Assembly (NCBI RefSeq): GCF_000344135.1
Contig: NZ_BAOP01000010.1
Span: forward strand, 62,001-126,000
Direction: 5' to 3'
From: Gordonia malaquae NBRC 108250
GTDB lineage: Bacteria > Actinomycetota > Actinomycetes > Mycobacteriales > Mycobacteriaceae
Length of the DNA stretch: 64,000 nucleotides
Positions 22,532-34,302 of the stretch are shown piece by piece. The notes under the pieces are model-generated. The model saw only the letters and a program-made list of their open reading frames with translations. It was not told the origin of the DNA and did no database searches. Positions within the stretch are counted from its first letter, which is position 1, and every line of letters begins with the position of its first letter. The translations under genes were made by a program, and so were the position numbers.

Positions 22532-23151
22532 TGCTGTCCTTCTGCCCGGCCGGCGCCATGCAGGCGCTCGACGTACTTCGCGATCACATCGACTTCCAGG
22601 TTCACCCGGGCATCGGTCGCGGTGATGCCCAGCGTGGTCTCCGACAGAGTCGTCGGAATGAGAGAGACTTCGAGCCAGTCGCCGCGGTCGTCGTCGCGCC
22701 CGATCGACGAGACCGTCAGCGAGATGCCGTCGATCGTGATCGACCCCTTCTCGACGACGTAGCGCGACAGGTCTCCTGGGACGGCGATGCGGACGACGGT
22801 CCAGTTCTCGGACGGCCAGACGGACACGACAGTGCCGACGCCGTCGACGTGGCCCTGCACGATGTGCCCGCCGAAACGTCCACCCGCTGCCATCGCTCGT
22901 TCAAGATTGACGGTCGCGCCGGGTCCGAGGTTGTCGAGTGAACTACGGCGGAGCGTCTCGGCCATCACGTCCACGGTGAACGCTCCGTCGTCGAGTTCGA
23001 CGACGGTGAGGCACACGCCGTTGACGGCGATCGAGTCGCCGAACGACGCGTCGCTCGTCACGAGGGGTCCGCGGATGCGGAAACGTGCGGCTTCTGCGAG
23101 GTCCTCGCGGCCGATGATTTCGCCGCGTTCCTCAACAATTCCGGTGAACAC
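22528..23151 (-). CDS. ribE: Riboflavin synthase alpha chain
   Basis: Dismutates two lumazine molecules to riboflavin. The 207-residue protein has the internal duplication of lumazine-binding domains: [11 protein letters not shown] ... [13 protein letters not shown], then [13 protein letters not shown] ... [15 protein letters not shown] at 23151 is selected because FTGIVE is the family N-terminus and AAGGAG lies about 6 nt upstream; the frame is open further into the leader. First gene of the FMN-riboswitch operon. Called ribC in some organisms. Confidence 0.95.
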
Positions 23152-23213
23152 CGTCTCTCCTTTGCACAGGTGCGCTCGGGACAGACAGATGACGGCACGG
23201 TGCCGCACTGCCG

Positions 23214-23364
23214 TTCTCTCGTATCCGGACTATGACCGTCGGCTCCGGAATCTCACCAGAATCTGCTGACCTCACATCGTGTCCGATGAGAGCGCTCGCG
23301 GGCTCGTCCCTGAGTTGAAGGGCATCACCGCCGGTGGGGACTTTCACCCCGCCCCGAGAACTAC
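23214..23364 (-). promoter_or_regulatory. FMN riboswitch (RFN element)
   Basis: Reading the minus strand from about 23360: TCTCGGGGCGGGGTGAAAGT, CCCCACCGGCGGTGAT, then AGCCCGCGAGCGCTC, GGTGAGATTCCGGAGCCGAC and GGTCATAGTCCGGATACGAG. These are the conserved RFN blocks in order. The first positions of ribE lie about 60 nt downstream, and that stretch contains ACGGCA...TGCCGT, which can form a hairpin that may be part of the expression platform. FMN binding is expected to lower expression of the rib operon. Confidence 0.93.
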
Positions 23365-23370
23365 CTTTCG

Positions 23371-23376
23371 AAGGTA
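23371..23376 (-). promoter_or_regulatory. Possible -10 element of the riboflavin operon
   Basis: On the minus strand TACCTT fits the actinobacterial TANNNT pattern, and its position would start transcription just before the RFN element. It is part of a short 7-bp palindrome (23361-23377). No convincing -35 was found. Confidence 0.35.
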
Positions 23377-23457
23377 GCACGCACATCACAAGGAGCGTGG
23401 TACACGTATGGTCCATCGGCGCGAAGCGTCCCACTGTGCGAGAGGAACTCCCCCGAA

Positions 23458-23694
23458 ATGTCCGTCAACGACACCAACACGCCAGCTCACGACGCCTCGA
23501 GTTTCCTCCGGCAGTACTGGCTTCCGATTGTGATCACTGTGATCGCGATGATCTTTATCGCCACGAACACCGACTCGGCTCAGTTCACCGCGCTCTGGTG
23601 GAACCTCGACGCACCCCTGTGGCTGATGCTCGCGGTCGTCACGCTGATCGGGTTCGTCGTCGGCTGGTTCGTCGGACGACGCAGCAGGCGCTAA
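23458..23694 (+). CDS. LapA/DUF1049-domain small membrane protein
   Basis: A 78-residue protein with two transmembrane helices (about 21-36 and 51-71) and the LapA-like pattern IATNTDSAQFTALWWNL plus a basic C-terminus (GRRSRR). Members resemble E. coli LapA, which helps control lipopolysaccharide synthesis, but the role in actinobacteria is not known. AGAGGAA lies about 10 nt before the ATG. It is transcribed divergently from the rib operon and its stop overlaps ribD tail-to-tail by 4 nt. Confidence 0.85.
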   Translation: MSVNDTNTPAHDASSFLRQYWLPIVITVIAMIFIATNTDSAQFTALWWNLDAPLWLMLAVVTLIGFVVGWFVGRRSRR

Positions 23695-24695
23695 TCCCTC
23701 CGCGGATGCAGGACGACGAGCAGGTCGTCGCCCAGGACCTCGACGGCCCCGCGCTCGAAGCGGTGCGCATCGGTGAGTGTGTGAACGCATCCGTCGTCCA
23801 CGGATGCGGCGCCCCCGCCGAGAAGCGTCGGCGCGAGGTAGACCTGCACTTCATCGGCGAGACCGGCGGCCAGGAAGGCGCCCACGATGCGCGGTCCGCC
23901 CTCGACGATCACCCGGAGCGCGTCCGGCAGCGCTTCGAGCACATCGCGCGGGTCGTGTGACCGCACCTGGAGGAAACCGTTCTCACCGCTGCGGAGTCGT
24001 GCGCCTGCCGGAACGTCGCGGCGCCCCATGACGACTCTCGTCGGTTGATGCGGATACAGCGAGCCGTCGGGACGTCGGGCGGTGAGCGACGGATCATCGG
24101 TGATCGCGGTGCCGGTGCCGACGACGATGGCGTCGACCGCGGCGCGCTCACCGTGGGCGTGTTCCCGGGCCTGCGGTCCGGTGATCCACCGGCTGGTCCG
24201 GTCGGGTGCAGCGATCCGCCCGTCCAGCGTGGAAGCCACTTTCACGGTCACCATCGGCCGCCCACGGCGCTGCCGGAATAGCCACGCTCGCAGAGGGCCC
24301 GCCTCGACGACGCTGGCGAGCACTCCCGCCGTGACCTCGACGCCCGCATCGAGCAGAGTCTGCGCACCACCGGAAGCCGTCGGATTGGGATCGGTGACGG
24401 CGTAATGCACCGCGGCGACGCCCGCGTCGATGAGCGCCTGAGCGCACGGACCGGTGCGACCTGTGTGGTTGCACGGTTCGAGCGTGACGACCGCGGTGCC
24501 GCCGAGCGCCGCGTCACCGGCAGCGCGCAACGCCATCACCTCGGCGTGCGGCCCGCCGGGCGGCTGAGTGTGCCCGACGCCGACGACCATGCCGTCGGCG
24601 TCGAGGATCACCGCCCCGACCGGAGGATTCGGCGAGCTCGACCCTCGGGCGTGCGCCGATTCGGCGACCGCTCGGCGCATCGCGGTCTCGATCAT
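23691..24695 (-). CDS. ribD: Bifunctional riboflavin deaminase/reductase
   Basis: Deaminates and then reduces the pyrimidine intermediate of riboflavin synthesis. The N-terminal deaminase domain carries the zinc site HAEVMAL and LEPCNHTGRTGPCAQAL. The C-terminal reductase domain starts near residue 145 (RPMVTVKVASTLDGRIA) and includes VEGGPRIVGAFL. Total 334 residues. It lies 6 nt after rpe and outside the riboswitch-controlled operon, so it may escape FMN control. Confidence 0.95.
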   Translation of the reverse strand: MIETAMRRAVAESAHARGSSSPNPPVGAVILDADGMVVGVGHTQPPGGPHAEVMALRAAGDAALGGTAVVTLEPCNHTGRTGPCAQALIDAGVAAVHYAVTDPNPTASGGAQTLLDAGVEVTAGVLASVVEAGPLRAWLFRQRRGRPMVTVKVASTLDGRIAAPDRTSRWITGPQAREHAHGERAAVDAIVVGTGTAITDDPSLTARRPDGSLYPHQPTRVVMGRRDVPAGARLRSGENGFLQVRSHDPRDVLEALPDALRVIVEGGPRIVGAFLAAGLADEVQVYLAPTLLGGGAASVDDGCVHTLTDAHRFERGAVEVLGDDLLVVLHPRRD

Positions 24696-24701
24696 CGCCG
24701 G

Positions 24702-25406
24702 TCAGGCGTTCTCACGGACTACGGTGGCCTTACGACGCAATTCAGCGACACGGGCCGCGGGATCGTCACCGCCGTACACGGCCGAACCGGCGACGAAGCA
24801 GTCGACGCCGGCCTCAGCGGCCTGCTCGATCGTCGAGTCGGCGATGCCGCCGTCGATCTCGACGAGAAGGCGGAGATCCCCGCGGTCGATGATCTTGCGG
24901 ATCGCCCGCACCTTGTCGAGGACCTCGGGCATGAACTTCTGCCCCCCGAACCCCGGTTCCACACTCATCACGAGCAGCGTGTCGAAATCGCGAAGGATCT
25001 CCAGGTACGGCTCGAGTGCAGTCCCCGGCTTGAGTGCGAGCCCTGCCTTGCCGCCTGCGGCGCGGATGTCGCGAGCCACCGACGACGGATCGTCCGTGGC
25101 TTCGGCGTGGAACGTCACGTTGTAGGCGCCCGCCTCTGCGTACGGCGGCGCCCAGCGTCCGGGGTCGGCGATCATCAGGTGGCAGTCGAGCGGGATGTCG
25201 GTGGCCTTCAGCAGACTCTCGACCACCGGCATGCCGAGGGTCAGGTTGGGCACGAAGTGGTTGTCCATCACATCCACGTGCACCCAGTCGACTCCGGGGT
25301 CGACGTCGGACGGCCCGACGGCCGCGATCTCCGACGCCAGGTTCGCGAAGTCGGCGGACAGGATGGACGGAGCGATCATCGGTGCCGGACGGCCGGGGTT
25401 GCACAT
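24702..25406 (-). CDS. rpe: Ribulose-phosphate 3-epimerase
   Basis: Epimerises ribulose-5-phosphate and xylulose-5-phosphate. Family motifs are [38 protein letters not shown] and [17 protein letters not shown]. No Shine-Dalgarno is visible. TAGAAT lies 7 nt before the ATG at 25406, which suggests leaderless translation from that codon. An ATG at 25415 overlaps the -10 and one at 25379 is closer to the family start. About 234 residues. Confidence 0.93.
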   Translation of the reverse strand: MCNPGRPAPMIAPSILSADFANLASEIAAVGPSDVDPGVDWVHVDVMDNHFVPNLTLGMPVVESLLKATDIPLDCHLMIADPGRWAPPYAEAGAYNVTFHAEATDDPSSVARDIRAAGGKAGLALKPGTALEPYLEILRDFDTLLVMSVEPGFGGQKFMPEVLDKVRAIRKIIDRGDLRLLVEIDGGIADSTIEQAAEAGVDCFVAGSAVYGGDDPAARVAELRRKATVVRENA

Positions 25407-25413
25407 GGCGGCC

Positions 25414-25419
25414 ATTCTA
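25414..25419 (-). promoter_or_regulatory. Putative -10 of a leaderless rpe transcript
   Basis: TAGAAT on the minus strand, followed by 7 nt (GGCCGCC) and the ATG. Spacing places transcription start at or next to the start codon. No clear -35. Confidence 0.5.
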
Positions 25420-25584
25420 AACCGCGGCCGCGGCCGCGCTGTCTCCGACGCGGCTTCGGCCGTGAGCCGTCACCCGCCGTCGACGGACGGCCTGGTACCG
25501 GTGGTTCCACAGCAACACCACAAGACTTCGCAGCGACCCTCAACGACGAACGCTGCACTCCTCGACGTAAACCGACACTTCGTC

Positions 25585-25618
25585 GACAAACGCGGCCTCC
25601 CTGAAGGCCGCGTTTGTC
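25585..25618. repeat. Palindromic ACAAACGCGGC-type hairpin, copy A
   Basis: Arms GACAAACGCGGCCT (25585-25598) and AGGCCGCGTTTGTC (25605-25618) pair perfectly over 14 bp; loop CCCTGA. Same arms as copy B at 25792. Probably works as a terminator. Confidence 0.75.
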
Positions 25619-25791
25619 AGTCAGGGGCGCGGCGAGGACCCACTGTGCCGGTCCCTTCGGGAGCAACGCCAGAAGACGCCATGACCAGCAGGGAACCGGC
25701 CGATGCGCGCTGAACCAGCCACCGCCCGTCGTCCCAAGCATCTCTTCGCCAAACGTAACCTCTGCGACACCGCCCCGCCGCGACCCTCAAC

Positions 25792-25825
25792 GACAAACGC
25801 GGCCTTCACAGAGGCCGCGTTTGTC
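25792..25825. repeat. Palindromic ACAAACGCGGC-type hairpin, copy B
   Basis: Arms GACAAACGCGGCCT (25792-25805) and AGGCCGCGTTTGTC (25812-25825); loop TCACAG. It lies 60 nt downstream of the rsmB stop on the minus strand, a terminator position. A third, unpaired right arm lies at 25852-25865. Confidence 0.75.
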
Positions 25826-25884
25826 AATGAAGCGTCGATTTATGTCGCCGAAGGCCGCGTTTGTCGCGGAAGGCCGCGCAGCGG

Positions 25885-27351
25885 CTACTTCTTCCGGAGA
25901 ACGGCGAGGAACATGGCGTCGGTGTCGTGGCGGTGCGGCCAGAGCTGGACATGAGGTCCGACGCCGAACACCGACGCGTCGTTGTCGGCGCCTGCGACGA
26001 GCGGACGGGCGTCGACCTGCTCGACCGAGTCGTCCGCCGCGAGAACGGCGTCGATGACGGCGGTCGTCTCGGCCGGATGCGGCGAGCACGTCGAGTAGAC
26101 GACCACTCCGCCCGGCCGGACGAGGCGCAGCGCCTCGGTGACGAGTTCCTTCTGAAGCTCGACGAGCGCCGGAACGTCCTCCGGCGTGCGACGCCAGCGG
26201 GCTTCGGGACGACGCCGCAGGGAGCCGAGGCCCGAGCACGGGGCGTCGACGAGCACCCGGTCGTAGCCGGGTTCGAGGCCGGACTCGCGACCGTCTGCGA
26301 CGTGAACCGTCACGGGCAGTCCGTCGACGACGTTCTCGATGAGCTTCGCGCGGTGGTCGGACACTTCGACGGCGTCCAGGTGTGCACCGTCGAGGTCGGC
26401 GAGCGAGCCGAGGAGCGCGGCCTTGCCGCCGGGGCCCGCGCACAGATCGAGCCAGCGTCCCCCGTCCTCTCCGACCCCAGCCCTCGCGGCCGCGACCGCG
26501 ACGAGTTGGCTGCCCTCGTCCTGGACGCCTGCGAACCCGTCACGGACCGCGTCCAGCGAGCCCGGATCACCTTCGGGCAGGTAGACGCAGTACGGCGAGT
26601 ACCTGCCTTCGTCTCCCCCGCTGATCAGCGCGAGTTCCTCGGCCGTGATCTGGCCGGGGCGCGCGACGAGATGCACGATCGGGCGGTCGTCGTCGGCGGC
26701 GAGAGCCGCCTGCAGTTCGCCGATCGAGCCGAGCGAGTCGGCGAACACGTCAGCGATCCACCTCGGATGCGCGTATGCGAACGCGAGGTGTCCGATCATG
26801 TCGTCCGCCATCGACGGAGCGAGTGCGTCGATCCAGAGCTGCTCGTCGCGCTGGCTCACTTTGCGGAGCACCGCGTTGACGAAGCCGGCCTGGCCCGTGC
26901 CGTGCTCGGCACGAACGAGATCCACCGACGTCGAGACCGCCGCGTGAGAGCCGATCCGGGTGCGCAGCAGCTGGTAGGCGCCGAGACGCAGCACGTCGAG
27001 GAGGTCACCGTCGATGTCAGCGACCGGTCGCCCGGCCGCCGACGCGATCACCGCGTCCAGCAGGCCCAGGCTCCGCGCCGTTCCGTAGGCGAGTTCGGTC
27101 GCCAGACCTCGGTCCCGCGGGTCGAGCTTGCTCTCCCGCAGCAGCCGAGGGAGCAGCAGGTTGGCGTACGCGTCGTCCTTCCGGACCGCTCGCAGCACCT
27201 TCAGCGCAACCGAACGTGCTCCATCGACCGGCTTGTCGCGAGTCTTCTTGTCGCGGGGTGCGTCCGACCGCTGCCCGCCCCCTCGCTGGGGTCCGCCTCG
27301 TTGGAAACCGCCACCGCGTCGAGGATCAGAACCCCGTCCACCACGAGTCAT
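25885..27351 (-). CDS. rsmB: 16S rRNA (cytosine-5) methyltransferase RsmB/Fmu
   Basis: SAM-dependent m5C methylation of 16S rRNA (position 967 in E. coli). After an Arg/Gly-rich, probably disordered N-terminus (first 45 residues), a NusB-like RNA-binding domain is followed by a Rossmann methyltransferase. The SAM site is [11 protein letters not shown] and the two catalytic cysteines are in [16 protein letters not shown] and STCSPHPAE. 488 residues. ATGA overlap with fmt, which lies upstream in the transcript. Confidence 0.95.
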   Translation of the reverse strand: MTRGGRGSDPRRGGGFQRGGPQRGGGQRSDAPRDKKTRDKPVDGARSVALKVLRAVRKDDAYANLLLPRLLRESKLDPRDRGLATELAYGTARSLGLLDAVIASAAGRPVADIDGDLLDVLRLGAYQLLRTRIGSHAAVSTSVDLVRAEHGTGQAGFVNAVLRKVSQRDEQLWIDALAPSMADDMIGHLAFAYAHPRWIADVFADSLGSIGELQAALAADDDRPIVHLVARPGQITAEELALISGGDEGRYSPYCVYLPEGDPGSLDAVRDGFAGVQDEGSQLVAVAAARAGVGEDGGRWLDLCAGPGGKAALLGSLADLDGAHLDAVEVSDHRAKLIENVVDGLPVTVHVADGRESGLEPGYDRVLVDAPCSGLGSLRRRPEARWRRTPEDVPALVELQKELVTEALRLVRPGGVVVYSTCSPHPAETTAVIDAVLAADDSVEQVDARPLVAGADNDASVFGVGPHVQLWPHRHDTDAMFLAVLRKK

Positions 27352-28295
27352 GCCAGGACACCGTTCTCATCGAGGCGCGTACCGCGCGCCCAGTCGGCGG
27401 CGTTCATCGCCTTCTTTCCAGGAGCCTGAACCGTCCCGAGCTTCACCGCACCGGAGCCGGTCCCCACGAACACAGCCTTCTTCGTCACGCCCAGTCGCCC
27501 GATCTCGAGTCGGTCCGGGATCAGCGGATCGGTGTCGGCGATGGTGACGGGGCCGAGTTTGAGGCGGACGCCGCCGAGCGTCGTCCAGGCACCTGGCGCC
27601 GGGGTATGCGCACGGATGGTCCGGTCGACCACGTGCGACGGCAGATCCCATCGGACACGGGCGTCGTCGACGGTGATCTTCGCAGCATGCGACACGCCGT
27701 CCGCGTCCTGCGGAACGGGCGAGAGTTCACCTGCCGCGATGCCGTCGACGACTGCCTTCGTCAGGCTCGAACCTGCGGTCGACAGCCGCGTCAACAGATC
27801 ACCCGAGGTGTCGGTGCTCCGAATGCGTTCGGTGAGCGTTCCGTACACCGGGCCGGTGTCCAGCCCGGCCTCCAGGCCGAACACGCTGGCACCGGTGAAC
27901 TCGTCGCCGGACGCGATCGACGCCTGGACCGGTGCCGCCCCGCGCCACGCGGGCAGGATCGAGAAGTGCAGGTTCACCCAGCCGTGGACGGGCATGTCGA
28001 GCACGTCCTGCGGGATCAGACCACCGTAGGCGACGACGACGCCGAGATCAGGCGCCCACCGACGCAGTGTCTCCGCAACCTCCGGCTCGGACATGCGGCG
28101 CGGAGTGATCACCTCGATGCCGTGCTCGTCAGCGACCACACCGACCTCGGACCGGACGCTCTTCCGCCCGCGTCCGGCCGTGGTGTCGGGGCGCGTGATG
28201 ACCCCGACCACCTCGTGATCGGCCGAGTCGATCAACTCCTGCAGGGTCGGTACAGCCACATCGGGCGTTCCAGCGAAGACGATTCTCATGATCAT
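27348..28295 (-). CDS. fmt: Methionyl-tRNA formyltransferase
   Basis: Formylates initiator Met-tRNA using 10-formyl-tetrahydrofolate. Family motifs are [16 protein letters not shown] and the catalytic [18 protein letters not shown], with a C-terminal OB-fold domain. The ATG at 28295 overlaps the priA stop as ATGA; an ATG two codons later (28289) gives the more usual N-terminus. About 315 residues. Confidence 0.95.
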   Translation of the reverse strand: MIMRIVFAGTPDVAVPTLQELIDSADHEVVGVITRPDTTAGRGRKSVRSEVGVVADEHGIEVITPRRMSEPEVAETLRRWAPDLGVVVAYGGLIPQDVLDMPVHGWVNLHFSILPAWRGAAPVQASIASGDEFTGASVFGLEAGLDTGPVYGTLTERIRSTDTSGDLLTRLSTAGSSLTKAVVDGIAAGELSPVPQDADGVSHAAKITVDDARVRWDLPSHVVDRTIRAHTPAPGAWTTLGGVRLKLGPVTIADTDPLIPDRLEIGRLGVTKKAVFVGTGSGAVKLGTVQAPGKKAMNAADWARGTRLDENGVLA

Positions 28296-30304
28296 CCAAT
28301 CGTAGGCGGATCGATCTGGACTCGGATGCCCGCCGTGTCGTCGTGTCGAGCGTTTCGGATCACCTGAGCCGCGCGCAGGGCGTCGGCCAACGTCCGTCCG
28401 ACAGCTCGCGGGGTGCGCAGCAGGACTCGTTCGACGTCGCCGGCCCCGTCGAGCCCCGCAGGTCTGCGGACCCCGGCCGGGAGCGGCACGGGTCCGAGTT
28501 TCTCGGCACTCGGCGGAAGACTCACAAGATCGCAGAACGCGCTGACCGCTGTCGCCGGGCCGTCGATCGACGCCATCGTGACTGCGGGCGGAAAGCCGAG
28601 TTCGTAGCGCTGTTCAAGTTCGAATGCGGCGTAGCCGATCGGATTCCACGAGATCAACGCCTGCACCTGAGCCCCCGAAGAATCGGCGACGATCACGACT
28701 CGTCCGCCGTCGTTCCGCGACCGGACGAGAGTGCCGATCGCCATCCAGCCGCGAACGGCCTCCTCCCCGGCACGGAGATCCTCACGATCGAGTTGTGCCC
28801 AGGTGTCGAGGATCACCGCGGCACCGTAGCCACCCGGCACCCGTGGTGCTGCTCCGGGCGTCGCAACCACCACACGAGGCCCCTCCGCGATCTCGTCGAC
28901 GATCTTCGCTCCTCCGGATGTCACGATCGGCACCCCGGCGAACGCCTTCCCCAGTTCTTCCGCGGTCCGCTTGTCGCCGATCATCAGCGCGCGGACTGCC
29001 TTGCCGCCGCACGACGGGCAGACGAACCGCAGTTCGGGTCGCCCGCACCACCGACACGCGAGGTCTCCGCGCTCGTTCATGGACACCGGACCGTGGCACA
29101 CGCGACATCGAGCGTGCTCACGGCACCTGGCGCACGCCACCGACGGAAGGTACCCACGGCGCGGGACGCTGAACAGCACCGGCAGGCCGGCTTGAAGCGC
29201 TTTGCGTGCGGCCAGGAAAGCGGTCGCCGGAATGCGGGCAGATCGAGCCAGCGGGTCACCGCCGAGCCGACGGTCGTCGTCGGCGACTCCCTCGATCAAC
29301 GGCGCCGCGGCACGGATGTCCTGTCGGGATGCGGTCAAGTCGTGAGCCCACCCCGAACTGACGAGCGCTTGCGCTTCGGCGGTCCGTGAATGGCCACCGA
29401 TGAGCATCGCGGTGCCCGAGGCGTGTGCACGCAGCACTGCCACTTCCCGGGGGTGCGGGTAGGGCGCCCGCGGCTCGTCGAGACTCTGGTCGCCGTCGTC
29501 GAAGACCACGGTCAACGCCAGATCGACGACGGGTGCGAACATCGCACTGCGAGTGCCGATCACCACCGACGCCTGCCCGCGCAGCACCGACAACCACCGC
29601 CGGTACCTCGCCGACGGGCCCAACCCCGCTGCCAGACTCACACATCGGTCGCCCAGCAGCGGCGTGCACGCGGCCTCCAACCGGTCGAGGTCGCGTTGAT
29701 CCGGAACGACGACGATGGCTCCTCGACCTGCGGCGGCGACCGCGGTCACCAGTTCGGCGAGCCGAGCCGCCCAGTCGTCACCCGGAAGCACCTGCCACAC
29801 CGCACGCGGGTGACGATCCTCGATCGTGGCGCGCACAAACGACGCCGACGTCTCGTACGCCGCCCACCCGGCCATGTCGGGTTCGGGAACCGGTGGCGCG
29901 CACCCGTGCGCTGGGACGTCCTTCTCGACTCTGGCGTGCCGCGGAGGGATCGCCAGCCGCAGGACGTCCGGCATCGTTCCCGCATACCTGTCGGCGACAG
30001 CACGGCACAGCACGGCCAGCTCATCGGTCAACACACGCTCGGGCGACACCACGCGGTCCAACCAGGCGAGCTTTCCCGTGTGCTCGCTGCGCTCCAGGCG
30101 TTCGAGCAGGTAGCCGTCGACGAGGCGACCGGCGAACCGCACCCGCACCCGCACGCCGGGTTGTGCCGCCGCATCGGACTTCTCGTCGACCAGGTAGTCG
30201 AACGGACGGTCCAGATGAGCCAGCGACAGCATCGGCAGAACGCGAGCAACGGGCCGCTGCAATGCAGCGACCCGTTGATTGCGAGTGTCAGTCGGCGAGG
30301 ACAC
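28292..30304 (-). CDS. priA: PriA-like primosomal protein N', helicase motifs degenerate
   Basis: Replication-restart protein homologous to PriA. The N-terminal 3'BD domain ([18 protein letters not shown]) and the eight zinc-binding cysteines as four CxxC pairs (CARC, CRVC, CRWC, CPSC) are kept. The place of Walker A has no GxxGxGKT, and the DEAH-like motif reads VVFDDGDQ. The protein should therefore bind DNA and the primosome without ATP-driven unwinding, as is usual for Mycobacteriales PriA. 670 residues, GTG start directly abutting the metK stop. Confidence 0.9.
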   Translation of the reverse strand: MSSPTDTRNQRVAALQRPVARVLPMLSLAHLDRPFDYLVDEKSDAAAQPGVRVRVRFAGRLVDGYLLERLERSEHTGKLAWLDRVVSPERVLTDELAVLCRAVADRYAGTMPDVLRLAIPPRHARVEKDVPAHGCAPPVPEPDMAGWAAYETSASFVRATIEDRHPRAVWQVLPGDDWAARLAELVTAVAAAGRGAIVVVPDQRDLDRLEAACTPLLGDRCVSLAAGLGPSARYRRWLSVLRGQASVVIGTRSAMFAPVVDLALTVVFDDGDQSLDEPRAPYPHPREVAVLRAHASGTAMLIGGHSRTAEAQALVSSGWAHDLTASRQDIRAAAPLIEGVADDDRRLGGDPLARSARIPATAFLAARKALQAGLPVLFSVPRRGYLPSVACARCREHARCRVCHGPVSMNERGDLACRWCGRPELRFVCPSCGGKAVRALMIGDKRTAEELGKAFAGVPIVTSGGAKIVDEIAEGPRVVVATPGAAPRVPGGYGAAVILDTWAQLDREDLRAGEEAVRGWMAIGTLVRSRNDGGRVVIVADSSGAQVQALISWNPIGYAAFELEQRYELGFPPAVTMASIDGPATAVSAFCDLVSLPPSAEKLGPVPLPAGVRRPAGLDGAGDVERVLLRTPRAVGRTLADALRAAQVIRNARHDDTAGIRVQIDPPTIG

Positions 30305-31519
<1,215 letters not shown>

Positions 31520-31589
31520 CGGTTCCTCTCGGGATGCAATTCTGCAGGGCTGTGCCCCGCACTCTCTTTCGACTGTGCCAGACGCTCGA

Positions 31590-32843
31590 TCAGAGGTCTG
31601 AGTCAGCCGCACGCCCACCATTCGGCACGACGGCGGCCACTTCGTCAAGGATTCTGCTCGCCATCAATGTCTTGGACCCGAACGGCAACGCCGTCTCGCG
31701 GCCGTCGGCGGTCAGCACCCAGCCGGTGTTGTCCTCCGTGCCGAACGCCTTGCCGTCGCCGACAGCGTTGACGATGAGCAGGTCACAGCCCTTGCGGCGC
31801 AGCTTGGCGCGTCCGTGATCGAGGACTCCCCCGTTCTCGTCCCCGGTCTCGGCGGCAAAACCGACAATGAGGGTGGCGGCGGGAATCACACCGTCGTTCC
31901 GCGCCCGGACGAGGCCGGCGAGGATGTCGGGATTCTCGGCGAGGGTGATGGGTGCCGGTCCGTCCGCGCCCTTCTTGATCTTCGAGCCGGCGACACTGAT
32001 CGGCCGGAAGTCGGCGACTGCGGCCGCCATGATCACCACATCCGCGTCGACAGCCCTGGCCTGCATCTCACGTTCCAGTTCGACCGCGGAGTCGATGTGG
32101 ACCACGTCTACGGCGGCGGGCTCGCCTGGATTGCTGGTGGCACCTGCGACGAGAGTGACGTGCGCACCCCGCTGCGCCGCAGCCCGGGCGAGCGCATAGC
32201 CCTGCTTGCCGGAACTGTGGTTGCCGAGATATCGAACGGGATCGAGCGGCTCTCGGGTGCCTCCTGCGCTGACGAGCACCCGGCGGCCTGCGAGGTCGTA
32301 CGGGAGCGCATCGGCGCGGTCGAGCAGGAGATCCCCGAGCAGACCGATCTCGGTGGGCTCGGGAAGGCGGCCTGCGCCGGTGTCGGCGCCGGTGAGACGA
32401 CCGCTCGCCGGTGTCATGACGGTGACTCCACGCTCTCGCAGTGTCGCCACATTCGCCACTGTCGCCGGATGCTCCCACATCTCGGTGTGCATCGCCGGAA
32501 CGAACATCACCGGGCAGGTGGCTGTCAGCAGCGACGCTGTCAGCAGATCGTCGGCGCGGCCTGCGACTGCCCTCGACATCAGGTCGGCGGTGGCCGGAGC
32601 CACGATCACGAGGTCGGCGTTGCGACCGAGCGCCACGTGAGCGACTTCGTCGACGTCGTCGAACACCTCGGTGCTCACCGGGTTGCCGGACAGCGCCTCG
32701 AACGTCGCCTTGCCGACGAAGTTCAGCGCAGCACGTGTGGGAATCACCCGGACGTCGTGTCCGGCCTCGGTGAAGTGCCGGATGACCGAACACACCTTGT
32801 AGGCGGCGATCCCCCCGCCCACCCCGATCAGGATGTGCGACAC
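31590..32843 (-). CDS. coaBC: Bifunctional phosphopantothenoylcysteine decarboxylase/synthetase
   Basis: Two consecutive coenzyme A steps. The N-terminal CoaC flavoprotein domain has [10 protein letters not shown], the catalytic-His region and [15 protein letters not shown]. The C-terminal CoaB domain starts near residue 185 ([20 protein letters not shown]) and includes [10 protein letters not shown] and KxKK-like [16 protein letters not shown] at 32843 begins the conserved [10 protein letters not shown]; an in-frame extension to 33005 is antisense-like and overlaps rpoZ. 417 residues. Confidence 0.95.
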   Translation of the reverse strand: MSHILIGVGGGIAAYKVCSVIRHFTEAGHDVRVIPTRAALNFVGKATFEALSGNPVSTEVFDDVDEVAHVALGRNADLVIVAPATADLMSRAVAGRADDLLTASLLTATCPVMFVPAMHTEMWEHPATVANVATLRERGVTVMTPASGRLTGADTGAGRLPEPTEIGLLGDLLLDRADALPYDLAGRRVLVSAGGTREPLDPVRYLGNHSSGKQGYALARAAAQRGAHVTLVAGATSNPGEPAAVDVVHIDSAVELEREMQARAVDADVVIMAAAVADFRPISVAGSKIKKGADGPAPITLAENPDILAGLVRARNDGVIPAATLIVGFAAETGDENGGVLDHGRAKLRRKGCDLLIVNAVGDGKAFGTEDNTGWVLTADGRETALPFGSKTLMASRILDEVAAVVPNGGRAADSDL

Positions 32844-32850
32844 GTGGCGG

Positions 32851-33767
<917 letters not shown>

Positions 33768-33769
33768 GC

Positions 33770-34084
33770 TCAGGAGCTGAACTTCTCGAGCAGAGCCTTG
33801 CGCTGACGATCGCCGAGGCCGCGCAGACGGCGGGTCGGAGCGATCTCCAGCTCGGTCATGATCTCCTGCGCCTTGACCTTGCCGACCTTCGGCAGGGCCT
33901 CGAGGAGAGCCGAGACCTTCATCTTGCCCAGGATCTCGTCGTTCTCAGCGTCCGCGAGGACCTGCTTGAGGTCGGTGCCGCCTCGCTTCAGACGCTCCTT
34001 GAGCTCGGCACGCACACGGCGAGCCTGGGCCGCCTTCTCAAGCGCGGCAGCGCGCTGCTCATCAGTCAACTGGGGAAGAGCCAC
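33770..34084 (-). CDS. mihF: Integration host factor mIHF
   Basis: Nucleoid-associated DNA-bending protein of actinobacteria. The 104-residue product begins [18 protein letters not shown] and includes the helix-two-turn-helix [19 protein letters not shown] and [14 protein letters not shown] at 34084 is preceded by GGAGGA at good spacing, whereas the open frame up to 34258 has no RBS or homology. The 218-bp gap to the divergent hydrolase gene holds the promoters of both. Confidence 0.95.
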   Translation of the reverse strand: MALPQLTDEQRAAALEKAAQARRVRAELKERLKRGGTDLKQVLADAENDEILGKMKVSALLEALPKVGKVKAQEIMTELEIAPTRRLRGLGDRQRKALLEKFSS

Positions 34085-34289
34085 GGTTCCTCCGTCTTTC
34101 GTTTTCGACAGTTCGGGTTGTCCACGTGACGCTATCAGCGTCTCGTGGTGGTTCGCCGTAGGGCTGTGAAGACCCCCGGCGATCACAACGAGCGTAACGC
34201 TCGCCGCTGAGACCAGCCCAAACGGTACCCCGCTGACCGGCGAGTCCGCATCAACCACCCCGGGCGCGCCGCCAAATGAGGGACTTTAG

Positions 34290-34295
34290 TAGCGT
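34290..34295 (+). promoter_or_regulatory. Putative -10 of a leaderless transcript
   Basis: TAGCGT, then 7 nt (GCCTGCC), then the ATG of the hydrolase gene. It fits TANNNT with transcription starting at the codon, and no Shine-Dalgarno is present. It also helps decide between three possible starts (34276, 34294, 34303). Confidence 0.5.
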
Positions 34296-34302
34296 GCCTG
34301 CC

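Larger units (their letters stand above)
25416..25884. other. 469-bp intergenic region with repeated hairpins, no gene
   Basis: Between rsmB (upstream) and rpe (downstream), both on the minus strand. No ORF here has family resemblance. It contains a 20-bp direct repeat CGACCCTCAACGAC(G/A)AACGC at 25534-25553 and 25781-25800, two 14-bp-stem hairpins (separate entries), a lone right arm (25852-25865) and the GC palindrome around 25424-25437. It looks like stacked terminator-type repeats left by duplication. Confidence 0.7.

Noticed and set aside
25416-25884. Possible small genes in the gap between rpe and rsmB
   Set aside because: Open frames run through the hairpins, are Arg/Pro-rich and have neither an RBS nor homology I can recognise.
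31520-31589. SAM riboswitch in front of metK
   Set aside because: The 70-nt leader has none of the SAM-I, SAM-II or SAM-IV core blocks, only an AGAGGAA ribosome-binding site.
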